Assembly: GCF_016802725.1 (NCBI RefSeq) | Contig: NC_052668.1 | Coordinates: forward strand, 24,298,501-24,362,500 | Origin: Solenopsis invicta | Taxonomy: Eukaryota; Arthropoda; Insecta; Hymenoptera; Formicidae | DNA length: 64,000 bases | Reading direction: 5' to 3' | Shown: piece by piece, positions 50,725 through 60,694 of the stretch | How positions within the stretch are numbered: position 1 is the first letter of the stretch | Layout: every line of letters begins with the position of its first letter | Made by a program: the position numbers and the translations under genes | Notes under the pieces: generated by a model | Told to the model about the DNA's origin: nothing | What the model saw: only the letters and a program-made list of their open reading frames with translations | Databases searched by the model: none

Positions 50725-50996
50725 TTTTAGTAAACACATTTAGTTAGTAAACACATTTAGAATAATAATGAGTTGTGTTGTGTTTCGTGCGTAACACATT
50801 TATATATTATATCTTATTAATACTCATTGTTTATTACATTCAATATTTATTGATCTGAGGAATTTTGAATTTTAATTATTTTTTTATTTTAAAATTTTAA
50901 TTTTCATTTCTATTCCAACATATTTCAAGAAGAATCAAATCGGCGCCGGATACCCGTGACATGTCGCTTGTTAATATTCCTTCATCGTGCGCAGGG
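50725..50996. mobile_element. Partial second copy of family G right end
   Basis: Bases 50971-50996 repeat the last 26 bp of the neighbouring element (TTAATATTC ... GTGCGCAGGG) with about four differences. The preceding AAAATTTTAATTTTCATTTC and TATTCCA resemble the inner arm. The matching left end is missing. A short exact duplication of AGTAAACACATTTAG occurs near 50728-50760. This looks like a broken or recombined tandem copy. Confidence 0.5.
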
Positions 50997-51510
50997 TCTA
51001 TATTTCTCAGTTTATTATCTTCAATTTATTCGCCTTCTTCGTACGCCACAGGTATATGTTCAAGTTAGCTCGCATCTATCAGGTGAAATAGTCGGTATAA
51101 ACCGAAGCCACAGTTTAAACAAGCAATCGCGGTGCCGATCATCGATGAACCTCGCCTTCATTGAATGCATTAATTCGAGCCGCGTTTAGTCACGTCGCAG
51201 CTCGGATTCCACGATAAACTTCCGCCAATCGTAAAAGCCGAGAGAGCCGCAATGAAATACGAGGGTAAGGTGTAAGGGCCAGGGAATAAATGTAGAAATC
51301 CAAGCCGCTATAAACGCCGTGTCGGTACACTATGCGCGAATGTGTCGGAAACACATATCTTCTTATATGCAATAAACGGCGGGTTGCGAAGAGGAGATTA
51401 ACGACGACAAACGCTCGTCGAAAGATTTTCCCCGTGGCTTAGTGAATTCAATTATTGCTCTCCCTCGCACCAACGTTTTTCATTTCGAAAACAGCTAATA
51501 ATGGTAGTTA

Positions 51511-51919
51511 CACCCGGAGAAAAGTTTCTTCGTGTCAAAAACAATTTGTTTGAACCAAAGAAATTTTGTGCATTGCCATGCAGTTAAAGAATTGGAGAAA
51601 AGCTTCTTTGACCTAAAGAAATTTTTTGGCTGTTCCTTTTATTAGAATTGAAGAAATAGTTTGATTGTGCGATGCAAATCTTTATTTATAAATAAAAGAA
51701 ATATATATTTTAAAAAATACGAACGATTAAATTATTTCATTCTGTCGGTACTTTCGTTGAATTAACAAATTATTCTACTTGCCAAAATTAAACAAATTAT
51801 TCGAACAAATTATTTTAAAAAAGTCTTTTCTTGAAATTAAATAAATTTTTATATTTAACTTAAAGAAACCAGGTTAAGTAAACAATTTCATCAATTTAAA
51901 CATAACTTTTCTCTGGATA
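51511..51919 (+). mobile_element. TA-flanked TIR element, family B, copy in plus orientation
   Basis: TA at 51509-51510 and 51920-51921. The left end is CACCCGGAGAAAAGTTTCTT and the right end ACTTTTCTCTGGATA is its degenerate inverse. The whole element aligns with the reverse complement of 29422-29840, and its right part aligns with 8660-8939. About 410 bp, no transposase. Confidence 0.75.
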
Positions 51920-52199
51920 TAAGAGGATCGAATCGAAGGCGCACGCGTTCACGTTCAGAATTATATTTCGAGAGATTTTTTCATCTTCCTGTATTTATTG
52001 TATTTTCATGTGACCCCCGTGCAAGGGGGTCAACGACAGGCACGCGCGCGCACGAGATCGTCGATAAATTCCGGGGAAGAAAGGTCTCTCTCTCTTTCTC
52101 TCTCTTTCTCCTGGCAACCTAAACACGCATAAATCTCTCAATCGAGCCGAGAGAGGTTTCCCGCTTGCCGAAGTTTCCCGCTTCCGACGAGGAGGGGTC

Positions 52200-53061
52200 C
52201 TTCAACCCTGGGCACGAGGACAGTTCAACGGCGCGCGATATTACGAACGGTCACGTAGGCGCTTGCCGACCCCACTCCCTCGTATGTACAAGGGCCCGGA
52301 GTCGCGAAGAGTCCTGATGACGGGGGCACCGCGACGTGTATATCGTTCAAGAGGAAGAGGAGGAGGAGGAGGTGAGGTGAGGGCGAGGTCGAAGACGGGG
52401 GGAGGGGCGAGGGGACACGTAACAAAGCCCTCGGTGCTGCGCGCAGGTGAAGCGACCGTCTGCTCGCCAAGCTGCGCGCGCTCGCGTTCGCGCAGGGGCC
52501 CCTCTCGTCTCGGCGCGTGTTCCGGGGCCCGTTTACCGTACCTTCGGCGCGGCGCGGCGCGGCGTGGCGCGCCACCCGGCAGCGAGCAACAGCGAGCGGC
52601 AGCGGCGGTAGTAAGCAGAAAATCGTGCCGCGGCGATGCCGCCGCCCGACTAGAAGGGGCCCCTTCTTCGTGTGCCTCAGTCAACCGACGCGCGTCGCTA
52701 GAACCGTACACGCCACGCTCTCGCCGTGCTGGCGTGATTTAAATTTCTCTTCAACCAGTCGCAACCGAGTGTGCCGCCGCCGCCGCCGCTGCCGCCGCGA
52801 GATGTTGCCGGGGGCTCTCGCGAGCCGGTTCTAGAAGTTCGAACGCGAGTAGAAGAAGAAAGAAGCTTCGCAAAGTTTCATTCATTCTTGCGGTTGGATT
52901 CGCATCGGTATATTGGCGACACCGCGCACCGTCGACGAGGATTTCTGAGGTTGCCCCATTATAGTGCCGATCGATCCGCGCAAAGTTGAGTGCGAAAAGG
53001 AGGTGGGAACCTTTAACGGCGGGAGAGGAAAGAGGTGGGGCGGGGGGAGGAAAGGAAGAGG
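52200..53061 (+). promoter_or_regulatory. CpG-rich block, possible alternative promoter/first exon
   Basis: The longest strongly GC- and CpG-rich stretch, with CGGCGCG and GCCGCC repeats near 52548-52590 and 52770-52800. It ends in a purine-rich run followed by a good splice donor, GTGAGT, at 53062. No start codon with a protein-like frame is present. Unmethylated CpG-rich sequence with a downstream donor could mark a 5' non-coding exon of an internal transcript, but composition alone does not prove a promoter. Confidence 0.25.
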
Positions 53062-53819
53062 GTGAGTTTCTACTTTGTCCCCTATCGATTGCGTAATGTG
53101 CGCCACGGGAAAGTAACGTCGCGTGTCGTCGAGCCTGGCGTGGTGACATTTAAACCTGCGCCGACCGAGAAGTGTTGACCGTGCGATTTGCAAGTTTGCG
53201 CTGCTATCGATCGTATCGAGTGCGAAGTTCGCGAAGCGGAGCGAAGCCGAGGCTCCGAAGGCTCGTGGATCTGTGACGCGGAGAGTGCGCGAGCAGAGGA
53301 AGATGCGCGAGCGACGCCAATGATCATCGGGCGCGTGCACGGGCGCTTGAATTAATCAACGTGCGTGTCATCGTGCCTGACGCTCATTTAAATTCTACTC
53401 CTAGTGAAATGTTGACGAGGAAGAGGAGCAGGGGAAGAGGTGGCAAACGTGAAGGGGACGGGGATTACGGTGCGGACAAAGTTGCGCGCGGTATCGATCG
53501 GCGTTGAGTTTCAAAACGAGGTTCAACTGACGCGCGTCCCTATTGGCTCGCGATGAAGGGTATCGCGTGACGTTCTTCATAAAGGCGACCGTTTCTCTCC
53601 AAGCGCGCGTATATTTATCATTCGCTGTCGTCAGCGAAGTTATCACCGTCTCATTAAAATTAGTTTCGGCGCGATCAATTGTTGTACCGCGTCGCGCCGA
53701 CACGGTTGACGAGAAATTACGTGGAAACCTGTGTCATCGATCGGAGCTCGGTTTCGAAACCGATGACGGGGGGAGGGGGGGAGTCTCACCGAGGACCCGG
53801 GAGAGCACAAAGGAGACCC

Positions 53820-53842
53820 CCTCTCTCTCTCTCTCTATCTCT
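53820..53842. repeat. (CT)n microsatellite
   Basis: About nine CT units with one CTAT interruption. Confidence 0.8.
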
Positions 53843-54296
53843 CCTCGTGGCTTTATAAGCCGCATTCCCGCGTCGACGATATCGAGCTCCGATATCTCGC
53901 GATCTCGACGTCGCTTCTCATCGTGAAATGCGAGAAATTTGTGATTAAGATTTCCTCGTGCTTCGCAAAGCGCGCGTGATTCTCATAAATGACCCGTGCC
54001 GCGTATTAAACGTGAGTGAAAACACCGAGTCATGCCACGTGCCGCAAAATCGATAATTTTAGAGCATCGCCGGAAGCGATCTAGACTCGTGGACGCGGCA
54101 CTCGTGTTTTTTGCTCGCTGATCTTTGCCTCGTACGATCGTTCGGCTGTGGAAGCGAGAGTGCCGCGATCCGTACGCATGTGAAATCCTCGCCGCGTATC
54201 GTTCCCGAAGGAGTACGTGTGCGCTTCCTCGTAGGCCGCGATCTCCCGCCGGTCTTATTGAACGTCTACTGTCGTCGTTCACTTCTTCTGCTTCTG

Positions 54297-54495
54297 CACT
54301 GAGGAAAAAAAAGTTGTTAACTGCATTTTCAACTTGATTAAATTTCTTCAAGTATTAATGTATTTAAGTTAAACACATAAATGCTTAAATTCAAGTTTAA
54401 GTATTATATGTGTTTGAATTAAATACATAAATATTTGAATTGAAATTTAATCAGGTTGAAAAATTTAATTAATTTAACAACTTTTATTCTCAGTG
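54297..54495. mobile_element. Palindromic MITE, family A
   Basis: The ends are CACTGAGGAAAAAAAAG and CTTTTATTCTCAGTG. Interior motifs AATTTCTTCAAGTATTAATG, AGTTAAACACATAAATG, TTGAATTAAATACATAAATA and AATTTAATTAATTTAACAA match 39503-39711. The flanking dinucleotides are TG on both sides rather than TA. About 199 bp. Confidence 0.78.
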
Positions 54496-57400
54496 TGAGG
54501 CCTTTGAATTTCCGATAGGCATGAATCACGGTATCGCGATTGCAAGGACGTTAATCACCTGATTAAATAATCCAATCGTGTTATTAGGAGCTCTTTAACT
54601 TTTCACTACAGAATTGTAACTTGCAAGGTCTAAGAAAAGAGAGCGACCCTAGACCAAAGCTCAGTAAAATTTAAATCGTACTTATTTCATAGTTTGATAT
54701 TTAAAGTGTCCGAGATAACTTTTATAAATCTAATCGAAATTGAGATACATATTTTAAAATTAATGACGATATTTCCAATAATGTATTCAATGGAAAAAGG
54801 ATCTTGTAGTTCCAAGAACTTTAAGCCTGATTTTTCATTATTTGGTTTACTTAATCTGATCTGATTAGATTTAATTTGATGTTTTACTTATGGCATCATC
54901 ACGGGTAAAACATTAGATTAATCTAAATCTTTTGTTAAATCAAATAATGAAATATCGGATCTTAGAGCATTTAATGCAGATAATCTGAGGTCAATTTAAA
55001 GAGGATAGGCCCGACAGATATGGTCAATATCTTGACAAGACATATCACAGTCAGAGAATCTAATTATAACCAACTTGTGCTTACGAGTTAATTTATGCAT
55101 AGCTAGTAGTGATTCTAGAAATATTCCCAAAATGCAATCTGTCCATATTAACTCTATTTAAAATCCGCTTTGCACGATCCATATTTTGTGACAGAATTCT
55201 ATTTATAATTTTATATTAAATTATGCATAGAATACTCGATTATTTCTTTCTTTGAGATCTAGTTGGGTTATTAAAAGATATGACGTGGTACAGAAATACA
55301 TGTAAATTAATACAAATATAACATGGAAATTTTTGTAATATTAACATTCGTTAATAATATCCATAATTATAGCAATATCCACTCGTAGAAGTAAACTTTG
55401 TAAACGTAAAAAAATATATAATTTTTGATATGCGTTATGGCATATCGGAAGAAAACAAAATATACTTAACGTAAGGAACTTTTAATCGAAAATTTTACAG
55501 CATATAAAAATTGTTTAAGATTAAACAAACGAATAGAAAATAATTTGAAGATTTTCTGCAGTGATATTTTAGTTCAGAAATAGTCTTATCTAATGCATCG
55601 CGGCACGCGAGCATATTTATTTTTGCAATTAATGGATTATACTATGTATAAGCAAGAATATTTCTTATGTTCAATTCACACATGAGCAAATAACTTGCTT
55701 CCGGTATCAAACATTGTCATATGGATAATATAATCAAATGTGACAATGGGGGTTAAGTTGTTATTTACAATTCACAAATATTATACACTGCGCATATTTC
55801 ATGCATCTTGTTCACATATTTTCTGTATAAAGTCAAATAGAATTCTGTCGCAAATTAAACATCGTGTAAAGTGGACTTGAAACAAATATTAAATCACAAA
55901 GAAATTCACGTATCATCGTTCACACGCGTTTGCCTCTAGTCGCGATCGCGTTATCGGAATGGCAATTTATTCTTCCTTTTCGCGAACAAATAACTGCTAG
56001 TCGATGCACAGAGGAAACGGTGTGCCCCGAAGCGTTTGGACTGGTACACGTGTCGCCAGCGCACTCGTTCCTCGAGCGTCCCGAGAGAGGAGGGCATATG
56101 TCGTCGCGCCTCGGCCGCATGCGAGCGCGGAGAGTTCAGCGAAGTGTGTGCATAGGTGACCCACGAGGAGGACCTTTCCTCCCGGCCGCATTGCGCCAGG
56201 TCTGGGTCAGTCGCTCACGTGTAAGCGTGAGCAGCCTCGAGGGGGGGCGTGTGTTGGTCGCTTCCGGCGCGAAACCCTCCACGGATCCACCCTCCGTCGG
56301 CCTTGAGGAGAACCCTTTCTCTTCTCGCGCCCTCTCCCCCCCCCCTCTCTCTTTTTTTCCAACGGCTGAAAGTTAATCTCAACTTTCGAGCGGGACGCAA
56401 GTTTTTAACGAAACGCGCCGAAGTTCGCGCCGAAGCAAGGTCTCGGAGCCTCGCAATTTTGCGACCTTGAAGAATTGTTCGCTCGCCGACACCTGTCTTC
56501 GCGGCGAAGTGTTTCTTCCTCGCTGATGAGAAGATGACGTGGATATCGAGCAAACCCGCCGGCTTTTTCGTGAGCGTTACTCCTCGCGTTTTACGGCTGG
56601 AATAGTTTCCGCTGGATTTCTCGATCTGACGTTTTCGCAGCCTTGAGGGAAAAACTTTTTGCCCGTTCTCCTTTATCCGCGCGATCTCGCGTGTGCGACT
56701 TATGAGTGCGCGGATCCGCGTGCACGCGGATTTTCAATGTCTCTCCGGATAACGCGAGCTTTGTGTTTAAGCGCGCTGAATGCTCCGCTTGTGCAGCAAG
56801 AGCGGACGTCGCGGCTAACCTCTCAGCAAATCTCCCGAGATATAAAGCTGATTCCACGCCCGGTTCGGTGCATCGCGCGTCGCGATAGCAAGCTGATCCA
56901 CTTCGATAAATTATCTAATGGATAAATGTCTATGCGTGTGTGTATGTGTGTGTGTAAACATAAACATTTATCTACACATAGTTTATCCGGAGATGGGATA
57001 ACTGGCGCTTAAAGACGTGACTCTGTTTCGTAAACAGGATCGTGCGAATTTAATTGAATCCTCCGCTATAGTGTCTGATTACGGAAACCCGAGAAGGACT
57101 TACTGGTCGTAAACTCAATTAAATCTTGAAGAATCAACGCGAGTGCGTGATTCGATGCGATCGGACGGGTGTTTGGAAGGCGAACGCACCTCGCCGGGGA
57201 GTCCTAGACGTAGAAGTCGCATCTCGACGCACAGCATGCCCCGCCGACGATGACCGCGCCTCATTCGCGTAGCGAGTAACGCGAGACAGAAGCGGCAGCG
57301 ACGCAACGTGGACGATAACTCATGTTCAGCAGGTTCGAGCTACTTCAGGGCGGTGTCAGCTATCTCCTGTTATCATCAGGTGCGCAGCAATCCAGTCGTA

Positions 57401-58202
57401 TATGGTTCGCTCTCGTTCTCGGTTGCTCGATTTGCCTCGATCTGATCGGGTCGATCGATCGCGCGCCGGGCGACGGGCGGTCGATGGGCTCACGGAGAGA
57501 GAGCTCGCCGGAGATAACTCGACGATGAATTTACGGCGCATTGTTGCACCGGCGTGGCGCGCGCATTGCACGCGGGTTGACCCGACGTCAACATTGTTAC
57601 GCGCTTGGAGAACGCCGCCGCCTGGCAAATTTCGAATCTCGACGATCAGCACGCTCGCTGACGACGAGCGGCCGCCAACCGTTCTCCGAGTTTCTGGATC
57701 GAGGCGGACTGGAAGGAGAGGGGGGCGGTCGACGATTTTATAGATCGCGCCGCGTGGATAAATTTACCGCGTGGAATCATTCACGCGAGTCGCCTTGGTC
57801 GCGATGGAAAAAATAGGGATGTGCGATTTAGTATACAAAATTATTTACTGCGACTGCAGTCTTCTTTAAGAATCACATTGCGATTTTGTCTTTTATATTT
57901 TGTACGTAATTTATAAATGTGAATAACGTGACATTTTAAATCGAAAACACCAAAAATGTTTAATAGAACTTTCAAAAGTTATTTTAAAAAGAAATAAATA
58001 GCATGCACACAGTCATATAAAATTATTCGCAAGCGCGAGATTTTGAATCGCAAGAGATTAAAAATCAATTTGCACATCTTTATGGGTGAAGTTGAGGAAC
58101 CCTTGCGCACGGAGAAAAAAATTAGTATTGCATCAACAATTCATTATTTCATATATAAATAAGAATGTAAAATCTTCTTGAAAGAATTTATAATCTTAAA
58201 CA

Positions 58203-58416
58203 CACTGAAAAAAAAAAATTGTTGAACCATTTAAAATATTTAGTCCGATACGTTCAACTAAACATTAAGCTGATTCAACAATTATTTAATTGCACATAAC
58301 GAATATATATAGTTAATTCATGTCAACCTCATTAATGCTTTTTAATCAAGAATGAACTAAACCAACTCATTATTTAGTCGAACTGTTTTAGTTTTTTAAC
58401 AATTTGTTTTCTCAGT
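58203..58416. mobile_element. MITE, family A, second subtype
   Basis: The ends are CACTGAAAAAAAAAAATTG and TTTGTTTTCTCAGT. Interior motifs AATATTTAGTCCGATACG, CAACTAAAC, GATTCAACAATTATTTA and AACTCATTATTTAGTCG match 60337-60562. The right border has lost its last bases. About 214 bp. Confidence 0.75.
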
Positions 58417-58567
58417 CCAAACATAATTTACTAACATACATAAAATTTTGTTTCGTAAGCAAATTGTTTAAGATTATCAAATTCCTTCAATAACTTTATA
58501 TACTTATATAAAACAATGAATTATTGATTTGAAACTAATTTTGTGCGCCCGTATATTTCCAGATGAT

Positions 58568-58698
58568 GGGAACTTTCCAGCAAGAGAGATACAAACCGAC
58601 ACACAGGAATCGTTCTGTCGTCTTTCTTTAACATTCGGCGGTAGACAAAGATAGAATGACTCCTGTGTCGACTTTGCCTCTCTCGTTGGAAAGCTCCC
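58568..58698. ncRNA. Long imperfect hairpin, candidate structured RNA or inverted-repeat element
   Basis: The left arm 58568-58622 starts GGGAACTTTCCAGCAAGAGAG. The right arm about 58648-58698 ends CTCTCTCGTTGGAAAGCTCCC. They pair for about 50 bp with only scattered mismatches and a two-base bulge, leaving a terminal loop of roughly 25 bases. An ORF crossing the right arm shows no coding features. Possible explanations are a microRNA or hairpin-RNA precursor, or a small foldback transposon. No known mature microRNA sequence was recognised, and the stem is longer than a typical precursor. Confidence 0.4.
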
Positions 58699-60336
58699 AA
58701 TATTATTTCGTGCCGACTGTCTTCCCCCTTTCGTTCAGGCACTTTGGTATTTTATTTAGACGTCGCGTGAGAATTTACGGAGGCGTAAACTTTCACGTTT
58801 TGAGAGATTTAAGCGGAGTCAACTCTGCACGATTATTGACACACGTGCGCTAACAAGATACGCAACGGCCTCGTGATACTTCGGCGCTAATTATTTTCCG
58901 ACATCGAGAGCGATGGTTAGGCTGTTGCGCGCGTTGCATCACTGATTGATCGCAGTCATCCGTACCGTGTCGCCTGGTTGGATTGCAACGCGACGAATAT
59001 TGATAATTAGGCGGCGGAAGGTTGTCGGATAATTTCATACCTATTGTTGAAATGACGGCCATGACGGTCGATGAATAATAAGTGCCCCGGCGCGCAATTA
59101 TACAATCGTTTATTGACATTATGACCGAGTGTCTTTCTGATCATGAATATAAATTATTTAACGTTCGCGCAACGCACGAAGGCCAACATCTCTGCAACCA
59201 CGCTTCTTGCCATCCATAACGGGGGAAAAAAAAAGAAAAATAAAACTATGCAGAAATTTATGAAGAAAGAAAAAAGAGTGACAATTATCCGACGATTTAT
59301 TCATTAAAGTTTTTTGACGTACTTATGTAACGTGAAAAAAAATGTTTTTAGTATTTAACGCTAATACGAAACTGTGATCTCTCGGTCGCGCACAAGTGAG
59401 CGACTCCCACTTCTACTCTCGCCGGAATTATTTCCGGCTGCCGCAACAATTTCTTACGCGGCTTCGTAATAACGTCGAAACACGCGCTCTTCCACATTAG
59501 ACGAGCATGGTGGTAAAATAAGGGTGATAAAATACGGCGCCCCATAACGACGAGTGATGCGTGTGTGCGTGCGTGTAAGTGCGGCGCTGGTGTGTCCGCG
59601 CCCCGTGCGCTCAGCCCTCTGTATATTTCGAGTATAACGCCGCGCACCCTCCGCTCTCTTTCTCTCTCTCTACGTTCGCTTTCACAGCCGCAGACTCGTC
59701 CTAGTCCTTTTCCCATGACATGCGTTGTGTGCATGCGTGCACACGTTGCGTGTACGCCATTGTTTACGCAATGCCAGTAGTCACCGCGCCGGTCGACCCG
59801 CGCGCTCTGTGTTCTTCCACTTCTTCCTTTCATCGTTACTTCCTCTGCCCCTCCCTCCCCCTCTTCTTGTCGTGGCAGCAAGCAGGTCATCGAATTTCTA
59901 AAGGCGAATTTCTCGACAGATGATCCCGGTCCGAGAGGCCACGTTGCGTGGAACGGACCACTTCTTTATGCACCTACCTAACATTTTCGTCAACCTACCT
60001 GAATCTCTCTTCGCTCCTTGTCTCGAAGTCGTTAACCGCAGACTTTCCCCGTTGAATTGCACGGGTCACCATGATTACAAGTTTTACCCTACCATGTGCT
60101 CGTATTCTTAAATGCCGTATAAAAAGTTATGTAGACTCTTTAGGAGCTTGTCTCTCTTTCGGGAGAGAGCAAGCAAAACATTTAAAAGCGAAGAAGAGAT
60201 TTAACTGTACATTGTACCCGAATCTTTTTTACTCTTTATTACGCAAAGAAAAAGTTTGGGCGTTTACGTCGAATTGACTCGACACTCGGTTTGGGACATT
60301 TAACAATGGGATGTTTAGATTATCTATTCGATTATA

Positions 60337-60562
60337 CACTGAGAAAAAAAAAATTGGTTGAAAAACTAAAATATTTAATCCGATACGCACAACTAAACGT
60401 TGGGTTGATTCAACAATTATTTAGTTGCACGAAAAAAGATGTAGTTCATTTATATTAATCATTCCAATTTTTTAACTAAGAATTAATTAAATCAACTCAA
60501 TTATTTAGTCATGCGTATCGGACTAAATATTTTAGTTTTTCAATCAATTTTTTTTCTCAGTG
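60337..60562. mobile_element. TA-flanked MITE, family A, second subtype
   Basis: TA at 60335-60336 and 60563-60564. The ends are CACTGAGAAAAAAAAAATTG and CAATTTTTTTTCTCAGTG. The subterminal arms are nearly perfect inverses: ACTAAAATATTTAATCCGAT against ATCGGACTAAATATTTTAGT. It lies only 100 bp upstream of the 60664 exon's acceptor. About 226 bp and the least decayed copy of the family here. Confidence 0.85.
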
Positions 60563-60663
60563 TATTAATTATTCTCCAAAAGAGAGCCTTTAACGTAACG
60601 CATGCGTTTGGCAATTAAAGAGATGATAATTTGTTAATTTTGTCGTCATTTTTTCTGTTGCAG

Positions 60664-60694
60664 AGCGCCAGCACACCACCAGCAGACTGTCTGC
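60664..60694 (+). CDS. Micro-exon of 31 bp
   Basis: The acceptor is a strong pyrimidine tract (TTTTGTCGTCATTTTTTCTG) followed by TTGCAG. The donor is a perfect GTAAGT. All three frames are open. In phase 0 it reads SASTPPADCL plus a lone C. In phase 1, completing the C left by the 34-bp exon, it reads QRQHTTSRLS and leaves two bases. The phase-0 reading resembles the 34-bp exon: a CCACCA (Pro-Pro) after exactly four codons and the same lone C before the donor. Either mutually exclusive use with the 34-bp exon or serial use is possible. Gene family not recognised. Confidence 0.62.

Larger units (their letters stand above)
50997..60663 (+). other. Intron, last part before the 60664 exon
   Basis: Holds a family B element (51.5 kb), a CpG-rich block at 52.2-53.1 kb, a GC-rich segment to 54.2 kb, three family A elements (54.3, 58.2 and 60.3 kb), a 1.4-kb AT-rich unique stretch (54.5-55.9 kb), GC-rich stretches at 55.9-57.8 and 59.4-59.9 kb and a long hairpin at 58.57 kb. 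It ends in a pyrimidine-rich tract and TTGCAG. No additional exon is supported. Confidence 0.5.

Noticed and set aside
57097..57125. Minus-strand splice donor (ACTTAC at 57100)
   Set aside because: The shortest possible exon is 21 bp with stops in two frames, and no coding sequence supports a minus-strand gene.
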